NCBI RefSeq assembly: GCF_000760735.1
Contig: NZ_JMEX01000008.1
Coordinates: 2,450,905-2,514,904, forward strand
DNA: 64,000 bases
DNA from: Rhodococcoides fascians A44A
Lineage (GTDB): Bacteria; Actinomycetota; Actinomycetes; Mycobacteriales; Mycobacteriaceae
Reading direction: 5' to 3'
Position 1 is the stretch's first letter; each line of letters opens with the position of its first letter. Below are positions 48,864 through 56,590 of the stretch, piece by piece. Position numbers and translations under genes: made by a program. Below the pieces are notes generated by a model. That model saw only the letters and a list, made by a program, of their open reading frames with translations. It had not been told where the DNA came from and did not search any database.

Positions 48864-51617
48864 ATGGCCACCAACGCAGTACTCGACTTCATCCTCAGCC
48901 TGCTTCGCGACGACGAAGCCGCAGCCGCGTACTGCGCCAACCCCGAAGCAGCCCTCGCGGCCGCCGGCCTCGGCGACGTCTGCCACGCGGACATCGTCGC
49001 CGTCGCCCCGCTCGTCGCCGAGTCCGGCTTGTTCGCCGGAGCAGGTTCGCAGCTCTCCGCGATCCTCGGCGCAGGCGCCGGTGCGGCAGGCAGCCTCGAC
49101 GGTTCCCTCGCCGGTGGCGCTGCCATCGGAGGCGGGCTGTCGACCGGACTCGGCCTCACCGCCGGAGCCGTCGTGGGCGGCGGACTCGCCGGCGGCGGTG
49201 TCATCGGTGGTGGACTGGGCGGTGGACTCGGCGGCGACATCGACTTCGCCGGCGACATCGCAGCCCAGATCGGCGCCGCCCTCACCGCAGCACTGGCGGC
49301 AGGCGGGCAGATCGGTGTCGAGCTGGGAGCAGCGTTCGGCGCGGCACTCGAAGCCTTCCTCGGCGCAGGCGCAGCGATCGGCGGTGGCCTCGATCTGGAC
49401 GGCGGCCTCGGTCTCGGTGGTGACCTCGACCTCGGCGGCGCTCTGACCGGTCTCATCGGCGGCGGCCTCGGCTTGGGCGCCGGGATCGGCGCGGAGCTCG
49501 GTGCAGGCGTCACGGCTGGCCTGAACACGGCCCTCGACGCAGCGCTCGGCGCCGTCGGAGGAATCGACCTGGGCGCCATCGCCGGCGTCGAAGGGGCCCT
49601 CAGCGGAGCACTCGGTGCCGCATTCGGCATCGGCGGAGAGATCGGCGCCAACCTCGGCGCAGCACTCGGAAACGTCGTCGGCGCCGTCGTCGACGCGGGC
49701 CAGATCGATCTCGTGGGCGGCCTGGCAGGTGGCCTCGGAACCGCACTGACCGCAGGCCTCGGCCTCGGCGGAGGTGTCGCAGCCGGACTCGGATCGGCAC
49801 TCGACGCAGCTATCGGCGCAGGCGCGGGCCTCGGCGGCGGACTGGGCGCAGGGCTGGACGGCGTGTTCGCTCTGCAGAGTGGTCTCGCGGCGGCTCTCGG
49901 ATCCTCCCTCGGCGCCGTGCTCGACGCCGGCGCGCTGGCAGACCTCGATCTCGGTGGCCTCGCCGGACTGGACCTCGGCGGCATCGTGGCAGGCACCCTC
50001 GGAACCGCACTGGACCTCGACGCAGGCGTCGTCGGAGATCTGACCTCGTCCCTGGGAACCGCCATCGACGGCGCGCTGGGAGCGGGCCTGGGCGGTGCCG
50101 CGAATCTCGAAGGCATCCTGGGCGCGGCATTCGGAATCGGCGGAGAAGCAGGCGCAGGCCTCGGCGCCGCACTCGAAGGCATTGCAGGACTCGGCGCCGG
50201 GCTGGATCTGGGTGCGGCTCTCGGTGCAGGCGGAGCACTCGGCGGCGTCCTCGACGGAGCGTTGGACGCAGTCGTCGGAGCAGCAGGCGGCCTGGACCTC
50301 GCTACCGGTCTGGAAGGACTCTTCGAAGCCGACGGCGGCCTGGCGTCGACCATCGGATCCTCTCTCGGCGCCGTGCTCGACGCCGGTGCCCTCGCGGACC
50401 TCGACCTGGCGGGCGTCGCAACCGGCGACCTGGGCGCACTCGTCGGCGGAGCCGTCGGAACCGCGCTCGATCTCGACACCAGCGCAATCGGCAGCCTGAC
50501 GGCGGCCCTCGGATCCGCGATCGACGCGTCCGCCGGGGTCGACCTCGACGCAGCAACGAACCTGGAAGGTGTTCTCGGAGCAGCCTTCGGCGTGGGTGGA
50601 CAGGCAGGAGCCGACCTCGGCGCCGCACTGGACACGGTTCTCGACACCAGCGGAGCACTCGATCTCGGCGCAGCACTTGGCGGCGGCGCAGAACTGGGCG
50701 GAGCGTTGACCGGAGCAGTCGACGCAGCTCTCGGCGCTGCAGGCGGTGCCACGGGCGGTCTGACCGGCGGCGCGGCCGGTGACCTCGGTGCAGGCGCAGT
50801 CGGCGGCGTGACGGCAGGACTCGGCGGCGGACTCGCCGCCGTCGGCGGCGCAGGTGCAGGCCTGGCCGGCGGTCTCGGTGGCGGACTGTCCGGCCTCGGC
50901 TCCCTCGGCGGTGGACTGGCAGGCGGACTGGGCGGCGGACTGACCGGTGCAGTCGGCGGCGCGGTGGACGGTGCTGCTCAGGCAGGTGCCGGTCTCGGTG
51001 GCGGACTGGCAGGAACGGTCGACGGCGCGGTCCAAGGTGCAGCCGGACTCGGCGGCTCGGTCGCAGGCGGCGTCGACGGAACCGTCGGCGCGGGCGTGGA
51101 CGCTGCAGCACAGGCAGGCGCCGGACTGGGTGCGGGTCTCGGCGCAGGCCTCGGTGCCGGTCTCGATGCGGGTGCGTCGGCAGGTGCAGGGATTGCAGGC
51201 GGATTGGCGAGCGGCGCAGCAGCCGGAACCGACATCGCAGGTGACGTTGCCGGCGGCCTCGCCGGCGGTGCGTCGGCTGGAGCCGACGTCGCAGGTGACG
51301 TGGCCGGCGGACTGCAGGGCGGAGTGGCCACGGGAGCAGACGTTCTCGGCGGCGCGGCAGGCGGACTGTCCGGCGGCTTCGACAGCGTCACCGACGCCGC
51401 GGGCAGCGCATCCGGCTCGTTCGACTCGCAGTACGACTCGCAGTTCGACTCCAGCAGCTGGTCTTCGGTGGACTCGAACGTGTTCGGTTCGGCGCAGTCC
51501 TCGCTGGACTCCTCGCTCCACTCGGAGGGCAGCCTGCACGGCGCCGCCGACAGCACCGCGGACTCGGTGGCCGACATCGCGTCGGTCGATCACCACACGG
51601 ACCTGATCAACCCGTAA
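48864..51617 (+). CDS. iniB: IniB-like giant Gly/Ala-rich protein
   Basis: A 917-residue protein. The first 55 residues (MATNAVLDFILSLLRDDEAAAAYCANPEAALAAAGL) match the IniB N-terminal domain. The rest is Gly/Ala/Leu-rich, with an internal duplication of about 152 residues beginning GSSLGAVLDAGALADLDL (DNA near 49899 and 50355). It ends with a Ser/Asp-rich tail (FDSQYDSQFDSSSW) and DHHTDLINP. There is no signal peptide. M. tuberculosis IniB is about 480 residues, so this one is nearly twice the size. IniB is induced by cell-wall inhibitors; its molecular role is unknown. AAGGAG precedes the ATG. Confidence 0.88.
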   Translation: MATNAVLDFILSLLRDDEAAAAYCANPEAALAAAGLGDVCHADIVAVAPLVAESGLFAGAGSQLSAILGAGAGAAGSLDGSLAGGAAIGGGLSTGLGLTAGAVVGGGLAGGGVIGGGLGGGLGGDIDFAGDIAAQIGAALTAALAAGGQIGVELGAAFGAALEAFLGAGAAIGGGLDLDGGLGLGGDLDLGGALTGLIGGGLGLGAGIGAELGAGVTAGLNTALDAALGAVGGIDLGAIAGVEGALSGALGAAFGIGGEIGANLGAALGNVVGAVVDAGQIDLVGGLAGGLGTALTAGLGLGGGVAAGLGSALDAAIGAGAGLGGGLGAGLDGVFALQSGLAAALGSSLGAVLDAGALADLDLGGLAGLDLGGIVAGTLGTALDLDAGVVGDLTSSLGTAIDGALGAGLGGAANLEGILGAAFGIGGEAGAGLGAALEGIAGLGAGLDLGAALGAGGALGGVLDGALDAVVGAAGGLDLATGLEGLFEADGGLASTIGSSLGAVLDAGALADLDLAGVATGDLGALVGGAVGTALDLDTSAIGSLTAALGSAIDASAGVDLDAATNLEGVLGAAFGVGGQAGADLGAALDTVLDTSGALDLGAALGGGAELGGALTGAVDAALGAAGGATGGLTGGAAGDLGAGAVGGVTAGLGGGLAAVGGAGAGLAGGLGGGLSGLGSLGGGLAGGLGGGLTGAVGGAVDGAAQAGAGLGGGLAGTVDGAVQGAAGLGGSVAGGVDGTVGAGVDAAAQAGAGLGAGLGAGLGAGLDAGASAGAGIAGGLASGAAAGTDIAGDVAGGLAGGASAGADVAGDVAGGLQGGVATGADVLGGAAGGLSGGFDSVTDAAGSASGSFDSQYDSQFDSSSWSSVDSNVFGSAQSSLDSSLHSEGSLHGAADSTADSVADIASVDHHTDLINP
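49899..50810 (+). repeat. Internal 456-bp duplication in the iniB-like gene
   Basis: The block starting ggatcctccctcggcgccgt at 49899 recurs at 50355 as ggatcctctctcggcgccgt, a 456-base (152-codon) period. Downstream landmarks (GTALDLD, NLEGILGAAFGIGG versus NLEGVLGAAFGVGG) keep the same spacing. Similarity fades after about 50700. Confidence 0.75.
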
Positions 51618-51638
51618 CGTTCCACGAGGGAGAAGCAC

Positions 51639-51671
51639 GGCCCCGGGCGGTTCTTCCGCCCGGGGCCTTTT
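51639..51671 (+). terminator. Strong intrinsic terminator between iniB and iniA
   Basis: The 12-base arms ggccccgggcgg (51639-51650) and ccgcccggggcc (51656-51667), a 5-base loop and a following tttt form a textbook terminator 22 bases after the iniB stop and 30 bases before iniA. Confidence 0.9.
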
Positions 51672-51696
51672 CTCTCGTTAGAGTCAGGTCGGACGA

Positions 51697-53532
51697 ATGC
51701 ACGAGCACCGAAAGAAGGCCATGGACGGGCAAGCGAAACAGCTGGCCGAGTTGCTCGATCGAACTGCGGCAGTGGCGCAGACGGTCGGTCGCTCCGATCT
51801 GGTGTCGAGGATGGAACTCGCGAAGGAACGGGTACTCGACCCCAGGAGACGCATCGTCGTCGTCGGCCCGTTGAAACAGGGAAAAAGCCAATTCGTCAAC
51901 TCGCTGCTGAACCTGAACGTCTGTTCCGTCGGCGACGACGAGACGACGGCCATTCCGACCGTCGTGCAGAACTCCGAGCGTTCCTATGCCGAACTGGTGC
52001 TTGCCGATCCCGGTAACGACGCCGTGCGCGTCGAGGTTCCGCTGGACGAGCTGCAGAACATCACCCCGGCCAGCCCGCGAGCCGAGGGACGCGAAGTGCT
52101 CAGGCTCGAAGTGAACGTTCCGAGTCCCCTGCTCGCCGACGGATTGGTGCTGGTGGACACCCCCGGCGTCGGCGGTCACGGAAACCCGCATGCAGCAGGA
52201 ACTCTCGGCCTCGTACCGTCCGCGGACGCAGTGCTCGTCGTGTCCGATGCCAGCCGCGAGTTCACCGAACCCGAAATTGCCTTCCTCCGTCAGGTTCTCG
52301 GCCTGTGCCCGTCGGTCGCAGTGCTGATCACCAAGACCGACCTGTACCCCCACTGGCGTTCGATCGTGGACGCCAACCGCGCACACCTGCAGCGCGAAGG
52401 TCTGGACGTGCCGATGATCTCGCTGTCCTCGCTGCTCCGCTCGCACGCACTACGACTCAGCGACGAGGAACTGAACGTCGAATCCGGTTTCCCCGACCTC
52501 TACGCGTTCCTGCGGGACAACGTGGTCGCGCGCGCCGACGCCACCACCCGAACGGCAGTGTCGCTCGACATCCGTTCCGTCGCAGAACACCTGACACTCG
52601 CCATGGGAAGCGAACTCGCCGCTCTTCGTGACCCGGAACGAGCCGCTGCAGCAGTGGCCGGTCTGCAACGAGCCAAAGCCGCCGCCGAGGAACTGCACAA
52701 GAAGACCTCCCAATGGCAACAGACTCTCGCCGACGGCATCGCCGACCTGGCGTCGGACATCGATCATGATCTTCGGGATCGGCTGCGCAGGGTGACCCGC
52801 GAAGCGGAGGAGACCGTGGACGAGGGCGATCCCGGCTCCGACTGGGCCGAGCTGGGGGATTGGCTGGAGGAGCAGATCGCGGCGTCGGTCGGCGACAATT
52901 TCGTGTGGGCGCACGAGCGCGCGCTGTGGTTGGCCGAGCTCGTTGCCGAGCACTTCGCTGCCGCAGGGGCGGTGGCGCTCCCCGATCTCGATCTCGGTGA
53001 TCTCGACGACGTGCTCGATCCCGTTGCGTCGCTGGCAGATCTGGAGACGGGCAAGATCGGCATCACGCAGAAGGTGCTCGTCGGGATGCGCGGTTCCTAC
53101 GGCGGTGTGCTGATGTTCGGCCTGATCACCACCTTCGTCGGCCTGAGTCTGCTCAACCCCATCTCGATCGGCGCGGGTGTCCTCCTCGGAACCAAGGCGT
53201 ACAAGGAGGACAAGGAGAACCGCGTTCGGACCAGGCGCTCCGAGGCCAAGATGGCGATCAGGCGATTCACCGACGACGTGAGCTTCCAGGTGGGCAAGGA
53301 ATCGAAGGATCGCCTTCGGCAGATCCAACGGGTTCTGCGCGATCACTTCACGTCGATCGCGGAGCAGACCCTGCGGTCACTGAACGATTCGTTGCGGGCA
53401 GCGCAGGAAGCCGCCAACGTCGAACAGACAGAACGCGGCACGCGCACAGCACAGTTGGATCGTGAGATGAAAGTGGTAGCCGAGTTGAGCGAGCGGGCGG
53501 CTGCGTTGGTTCCGAGCGAGAAGTCGCTGTGA
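51697..53532 (+). CDS. iniA: Dynamin-like GTPase IniA
   Basis: A 611-residue bacterial dynamin-like protein. The GTPase motifs are GPLKQGKS (P-loop), DTPGVGGHG (G3) and TKTD (G4). Long helices follow, with a paddle-like hydrophobic pair (GGVLMFGLITTFVGLSLLNPISIGAGVLLGTKAYKEDKENR), and RRFTDDVSFQVGKESKDRLRQIQRVLRDHF. It is close in sequence to M. tuberculosis IniA, which remodels membranes and is linked to isoniazid and ethambutol tolerance. The first ATG is kept; a second ATG eight codons in is also possible. The 3' end overlaps iniC as GTGA. Confidence 0.96.
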   Translation: MHEHRKKAMDGQAKQLAELLDRTAAVAQTVGRSDLVSRMELAKERVLDPRRRIVVVGPLKQGKSQFVNSLLNLNVCSVGDDETTAIPTVVQNSERSYAELVLADPGNDAVRVEVPLDELQNITPASPRAEGREVLRLEVNVPSPLLADGLVLVDTPGVGGHGNPHAAGTLGLVPSADAVLVVSDASREFTEPEIAFLRQVLGLCPSVAVLITKTDLYPHWRSIVDANRAHLQREGLDVPMISLSSLLRSHALRLSDEELNVESGFPDLYAFLRDNVVARADATTRTAVSLDIRSVAEHLTLAMGSELAALRDPERAAAAVAGLQRAKAAAEELHKKTSQWQQTLADGIADLASDIDHDLRDRLRRVTREAEETVDEGDPGSDWAELGDWLEEQIAASVGDNFVWAHERALWLAELVAEHFAAAGAVALPDLDLGDLDDVLDPVASLADLETGKIGITQKVLVGMRGSYGGVLMFGLITTFVGLSLLNPISIGAGVLLGTKAYKEDKENRVRTRRSEAKMAIRRFTDDVSFQVGKESKDRLRQIQRVLRDHFTSIAEQTLRSLNDSLRAAQEAANVEQTERGTRTAQLDREMKVVAELSERAAALVPSEKSL

Positions 53533-54983
53533 CGACGCTGGCCGATGCTCGTGCTCTGATCACCGCGGCTCGAAGCGCGTACTCCATCGACACCTACGGT
53601 GCGGCGACGTTGACCGCATGCTTGGAGCGGTTGGATCAGCCGCTGCGGGTGGCGCTGGCGGGGTCACTGAAGGCGGGTAAATCCACTCTGCTCAATTCGC
53701 TTGTCGGCCAGGACATCGCGCCGACCGACGCGACCGAGTGCACCAAGGTCGTGACGTGGTACCGCAGCGGTGCGACCCCGAGCGTCACGGCCTGGTACGA
53801 CGGCGACCGATCCGCTCACGTTCCGGTACAGCGTCGCAGTGGGCGTCTGACGTTCGATCTGGGTGACCTGACGGCGACTCAGGTCGACCGACTCGACGTC
53901 GAATGGCCCGCGCGGGCGTTGACGCACACCACCATCATCGACACCCCCGGTACCTCGTCCTTGTCTCGGGACGTGTCGGCGCGGACGCTGTCGATGCTGA
54001 CGCCGGAGAACGCGTCGTCCGGGGCGGATGCCGTCGTGTATCTGCTGCGGACGCTCAACGCGACGGACGTGTCGTTTCTCGGTCAGATCGGCGCCCACGT
54101 CGGCGGCGAATCGGGGCCTCTCGGTGTCGTCGGTGTCGTGTCGCGTGCCGACGAGGTCGGTGCGGGCCGGATGGACGCGATGATGTCGGCCAAGGAAGTG
54201 GCGGCCAGGTTCGCCTCGGAACTGGAGGCGACCGGACTGTGCCAGGCCGTCGTGCCCGTCGCCGGCTTGCTCGCGTTGGCCGCGGAAACGTTGCGGCAGG
54301 CGGAGTTCGCCGCCTTCGAGGTCCTCGCCCAGGTGCCCGACGAGGACCTGCAGTTGGCGATGTTGTCCGCCGACAGGTTCTCACGGCCCGGGCTGTTGCC
54401 GGTCGACGCGGACCTGCGTGCGTCGATCGTCGACCGGTTCGGCCTCTTCGGAATCCGCATGGCCGTCACGCTCGTCAAGCTCGGTGTGCGGGATTCGCCC
54501 ACGCTGGCAGCGGAACTCGTCGAACGCAGTGGGCTCGACGAGCTCAGATCCGTCATCGACGTTCAGTTCGGCCAGCGCGCGGATCAGCTGAAACTGCATT
54601 CGGCGTTGGTGACGTTGCAGCGGACGCTGGAGGCTCGGCCCATTGCCGAGTCTGCACAGTTCCGTGCCGAAGCCGGGCGGATGCTCGCCGACGTCCACGG
54701 TTTCCAGGAGCTGCGGTTGCTGGGCAAGATGCGCGGAACGACGCCCACGCTCCCGGAGGCCGAACTCGCCGAATTGCAGAGGCTCATCGGCGGATTCGGC
54801 ATCGACTCCTGGGTGCGGCTCGGCCTCGATCCGGATTCCGGGCAGGCGGAACGCTACGACCGTGCGCGCGCCGCCGCCCAGAAGTGGCGCAGACTGGCCG
54901 ACCATCCGCTTCTCGACCAGTTCACCGCGCGGGCGTGCGGGGTCGCCGCTCGTAGTGCGGAGGGTATCGCGGCTACGACGTAG
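53529..54983 (+). CDS. iniC: Dynamin-like GTPase IniC
   Basis: A 484-residue dynamin-family GTPase: P-loop GSLKAGKST, G2-region Thr in TDATECTK, G3 DTPGTSSLS and a G4-like SRADE. It has no hydrophobic paddle and is shorter than IniA, as in mycobacteria, so it probably works with IniA at the membrane. The GTG start overlaps the iniA stop (GTGA), showing translational coupling. Its last 11 bases overlap the convergent lipoprotein gene. Confidence 0.95.
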   Translation: MTTLADARALITAARSAYSIDTYGAATLTACLERLDQPLRVALAGSLKAGKSTLLNSLVGQDIAPTDATECTKVVTWYRSGATPSVTAWYDGDRSAHVPVQRRSGRLTFDLGDLTATQVDRLDVEWPARALTHTTIIDTPGTSSLSRDVSARTLSMLTPENASSGADAVVYLLRTLNATDVSFLGQIGAHVGGESGPLGVVGVVSRADEVGAGRMDAMMSAKEVAARFASELEATGLCQAVVPVAGLLALAAETLRQAEFAAFEVLAQVPDEDLQLAMLSADRFSRPGLLPVDADLRASIVDRFGLFGIRMAVTLVKLGVRDSPTLAAELVERSGLDELRSVIDVQFGQRADQLKLHSALVTLQRTLEARPIAESAQFRAEAGRMLADVHGFQELRLLGKMRGTTPTLPEAELAELQRLIGGFGIDSWVRLGLDPDSGQAERYDRARAAAQKWRRLADHPLLDQFTARACGVAARSAEGIAATT

Positions 54984-55923
54984 GCGTGTACAGCTGCTCG
55001 GCCAGATCGAGACTCCACAGCGCGGTGATCGGCCCGCCGTCGTTGGTGAACTTGTCGGTCCGCACGACTCGGTTCGACTGCACCGCAGGCAGGCCGGTCC
55101 ACAGCGGATTGGCGTTCAGTGCACGCAACTCCTCCTCCGAGGTGATCGCAGCGACGAGCGCCTGCGCGTCGGAGATCTCCGACAGGTTCTCCGGTCCGAG
55201 ATCCAGCTCGGGCGTCGCCCGGTCCCACGCGCTGCTGAAGTTGGCGCCGACGTCGATCAGGGCGGCGGCCGACACGCGCTCACGACCGATCGAGATTCCG
55301 CTGCCGTCGGATGTGGTGATCGGCAGAACCTCGGTGTTCGCGATGGCGTCGGCGTGGTCGGTCTTGATCTGCTCGACGCGGGCGTCGTACTCGTCGACGA
55401 TCTCGGCCGCGCGGTCCTGCATGTTCAAGGCGTCGCCGATGGCGTCGACGTCCTGCTGCCAGGTGATGCCGGTGCCGTTCGAGCCGACGGGCAGCACCGG
55501 CGCGACGGCGCTGAGCTGGTCGTAGATCTCCTCGATCACTTCGTTGCGGCCGATGATCAGGTCGGGGTCGACGCGAGCGATCGATTCGACGTCGATGACG
55601 TTGCGTGGGAACAGCTCGGGCACCCCGGCGTCGCGCAGGCTCTTCATCGGTTCGGTGAGCGGGCCGGGAATTTCCGGCGGCGCTTCGGTCTCGACAGGCA
55701 TACCGATCACCGGCAGATCGAACGCGATGGCGATGTCCAGGTCGCGCCTGCCGTCGATGACGACGACGGACTCGATCGTGTCCGGAACGGCGACGGTACC
55801 GAACTCGGTAACGACGTCATGGGTGCCGGACGCGGACGGCGTCGACTCGTCGGTGGAGCTACACGAGGCGGCCAGCACGATCAGCGCGAGTGCGGCGGAA
55901 GCGCGGAGGAGTGGTGTTTTCAC
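54973..55923 (-). CDS. ABC-transporter substrate-binding lipoprotein, siderophore type
   Basis: A 316-residue protein with a lipoprotein signal, lipobox LAASC (Cys near residue 21), and the FecB/BtuF-like fold: EFGTVAVPDTIESVVVIDGRRDLDIAIAFDLPVIGMP, VESIARVDPDLIIGRNEVIEEIYDQLSAVAPVL and IGDALNMQDRAAEIVDEYDAR. It likely binds a ferric siderophore outside the membrane. Permease and ATPase genes are not adjacent, so it is an orphan here. The GTG start has only a weak ribosome site. Confidence 0.9.
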   Translation of the reverse strand: MKTPLLRASAALALIVLAASCSSTDESTPSASGTHDVVTEFGTVAVPDTIESVVVIDGRRDLDIAIAFDLPVIGMPVETEAPPEIPGPLTEPMKSLRDAGVPELFPRNVIDVESIARVDPDLIIGRNEVIEEIYDQLSAVAPVLPVGSNGTGITWQQDVDAIGDALNMQDRAAEIVDEYDARVEQIKTDHADAIANTEVLPITTSDGSGISIGRERVSAAALIDVGANFSSAWDRATPELDLGPENLSEISDAQALVAAITSEEELRALNANPLWTGLPAVQSNRVVRTDKFTNDGGPITALWSLDLAEQLYTPTS

Positions 55924-55930
55924 CTGGCAA

Positions 55931-55953
55931 GTAAAGCAAGCCTAAGCATGTAT
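55931..55953 (-). promoter_or_regulatory. Weak iron-box candidate before the siderophore-binding lipoprotein
   Basis: On the minus strand ttaggcttgctttacttgc agrees with the IdeR/DtxR consensus at about 11 of 19 positions, best in the first half (TTAGG). It lies just upstream of the start codon. Iron control suits the gene's role, but the match is poor. Confidence 0.25.
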
Positions 55954-55974
55954 ACAACAATCGGGCGGCGAAGA

Positions 55975-56550
55975 TCACTTCCCGGAGAGGCCGCTCCCCG
56001 CCGCCACCGCGGCGATGCCCGCACACCCCGCCCCGACAAGAGGAGCCCACTGAAGCGCGCCCGCCGCCACCGACCCGGCGTCGGACATGAAGGACCAGAA
56101 CAGCACGAACGCGCCCGTCGCAGCCAACCCTGCCACGAGCAGTACGACGCCTGACAGGGAGCGGAGCCCGCTCAGTGCCCCATGGGATCGTGACCTTCCG
56201 GATGCCGCGAGGCTCAAACCGAGTGCCGCGACTATCAGCAGCACGGCGCCCACCCCAGCGCTCCCGAGCAACGTCACGGTCACCGTGTCCGAGATCTCCG
56301 ACGCGGTGGCGCCGGAACCGTCGTCCGACACCGCGGTTTCGAGCGCAGAGCGCACCGCGTCGTAGTTCAGAGCAACGACGGCTGCCAGTGCCAGCGCGAC
56401 GACGGTCACGGCGGCCCAAGCACCGAGGGCCATCCGGAAGGCAACGCTCGATCCCCTCGAGTCCTGGCGCGGCCGGAGCGGCTCGACGGCGAACTCGGGG
56501 CGCTCCGGCTGCGGGCGAAGTTCTCGGCGGTTGTTCTCCGGTTCGGTCAC
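55975..56550 (-). CDS. Membrane protein of unknown function
   Basis: A 191-residue protein. A polar, Arg/Pro/Glu-rich cytoplasmic head (ENNRRELRPQPERPEF) of 37 residues precedes four hydrophobic segments (LGAWAAVTVVALALAAVVAL, TVTLLGSAGVGAVLLIVAALGLSL, SLSGVVLLVAGLAATGAFVLFW, WAPLVGAGCAGIAAVAAG). No family motif is recognised. The GTG start is inferred. It reads with the lipoprotein gene but is separated by about 50 bases. Confidence 0.6.
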   Translation of the reverse strand: MTEPENNRRELRPQPERPEFAVEPLRPRQDSRGSSVAFRMALGAWAAVTVVALALAAVVALNYDAVRSALETAVSDDGSGATASEISDTVTVTLLGSAGVGAVLLIVAALGLSLAASGRSRSHGALSGLRSLSGVVLLVAGLAATGAFVLFWSFMSDAGSVAAGALQWAPLVGAGCAGIAAVAAGSGLSGK

Positions 56551-56590
56551 GGGTGAAGATCCTATCCGTCGACGTACCGGAGCTTCTGCA

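Noticed and set aside
48810..51638. 942-codon minus-strand open frame with Cys/Glu/Ala repeats
   Set aside because: It mirrors the repetitive Gly/Ala codons of the iniB-like gene; the IniB N-terminal domain and ribosome site are on the plus strand.
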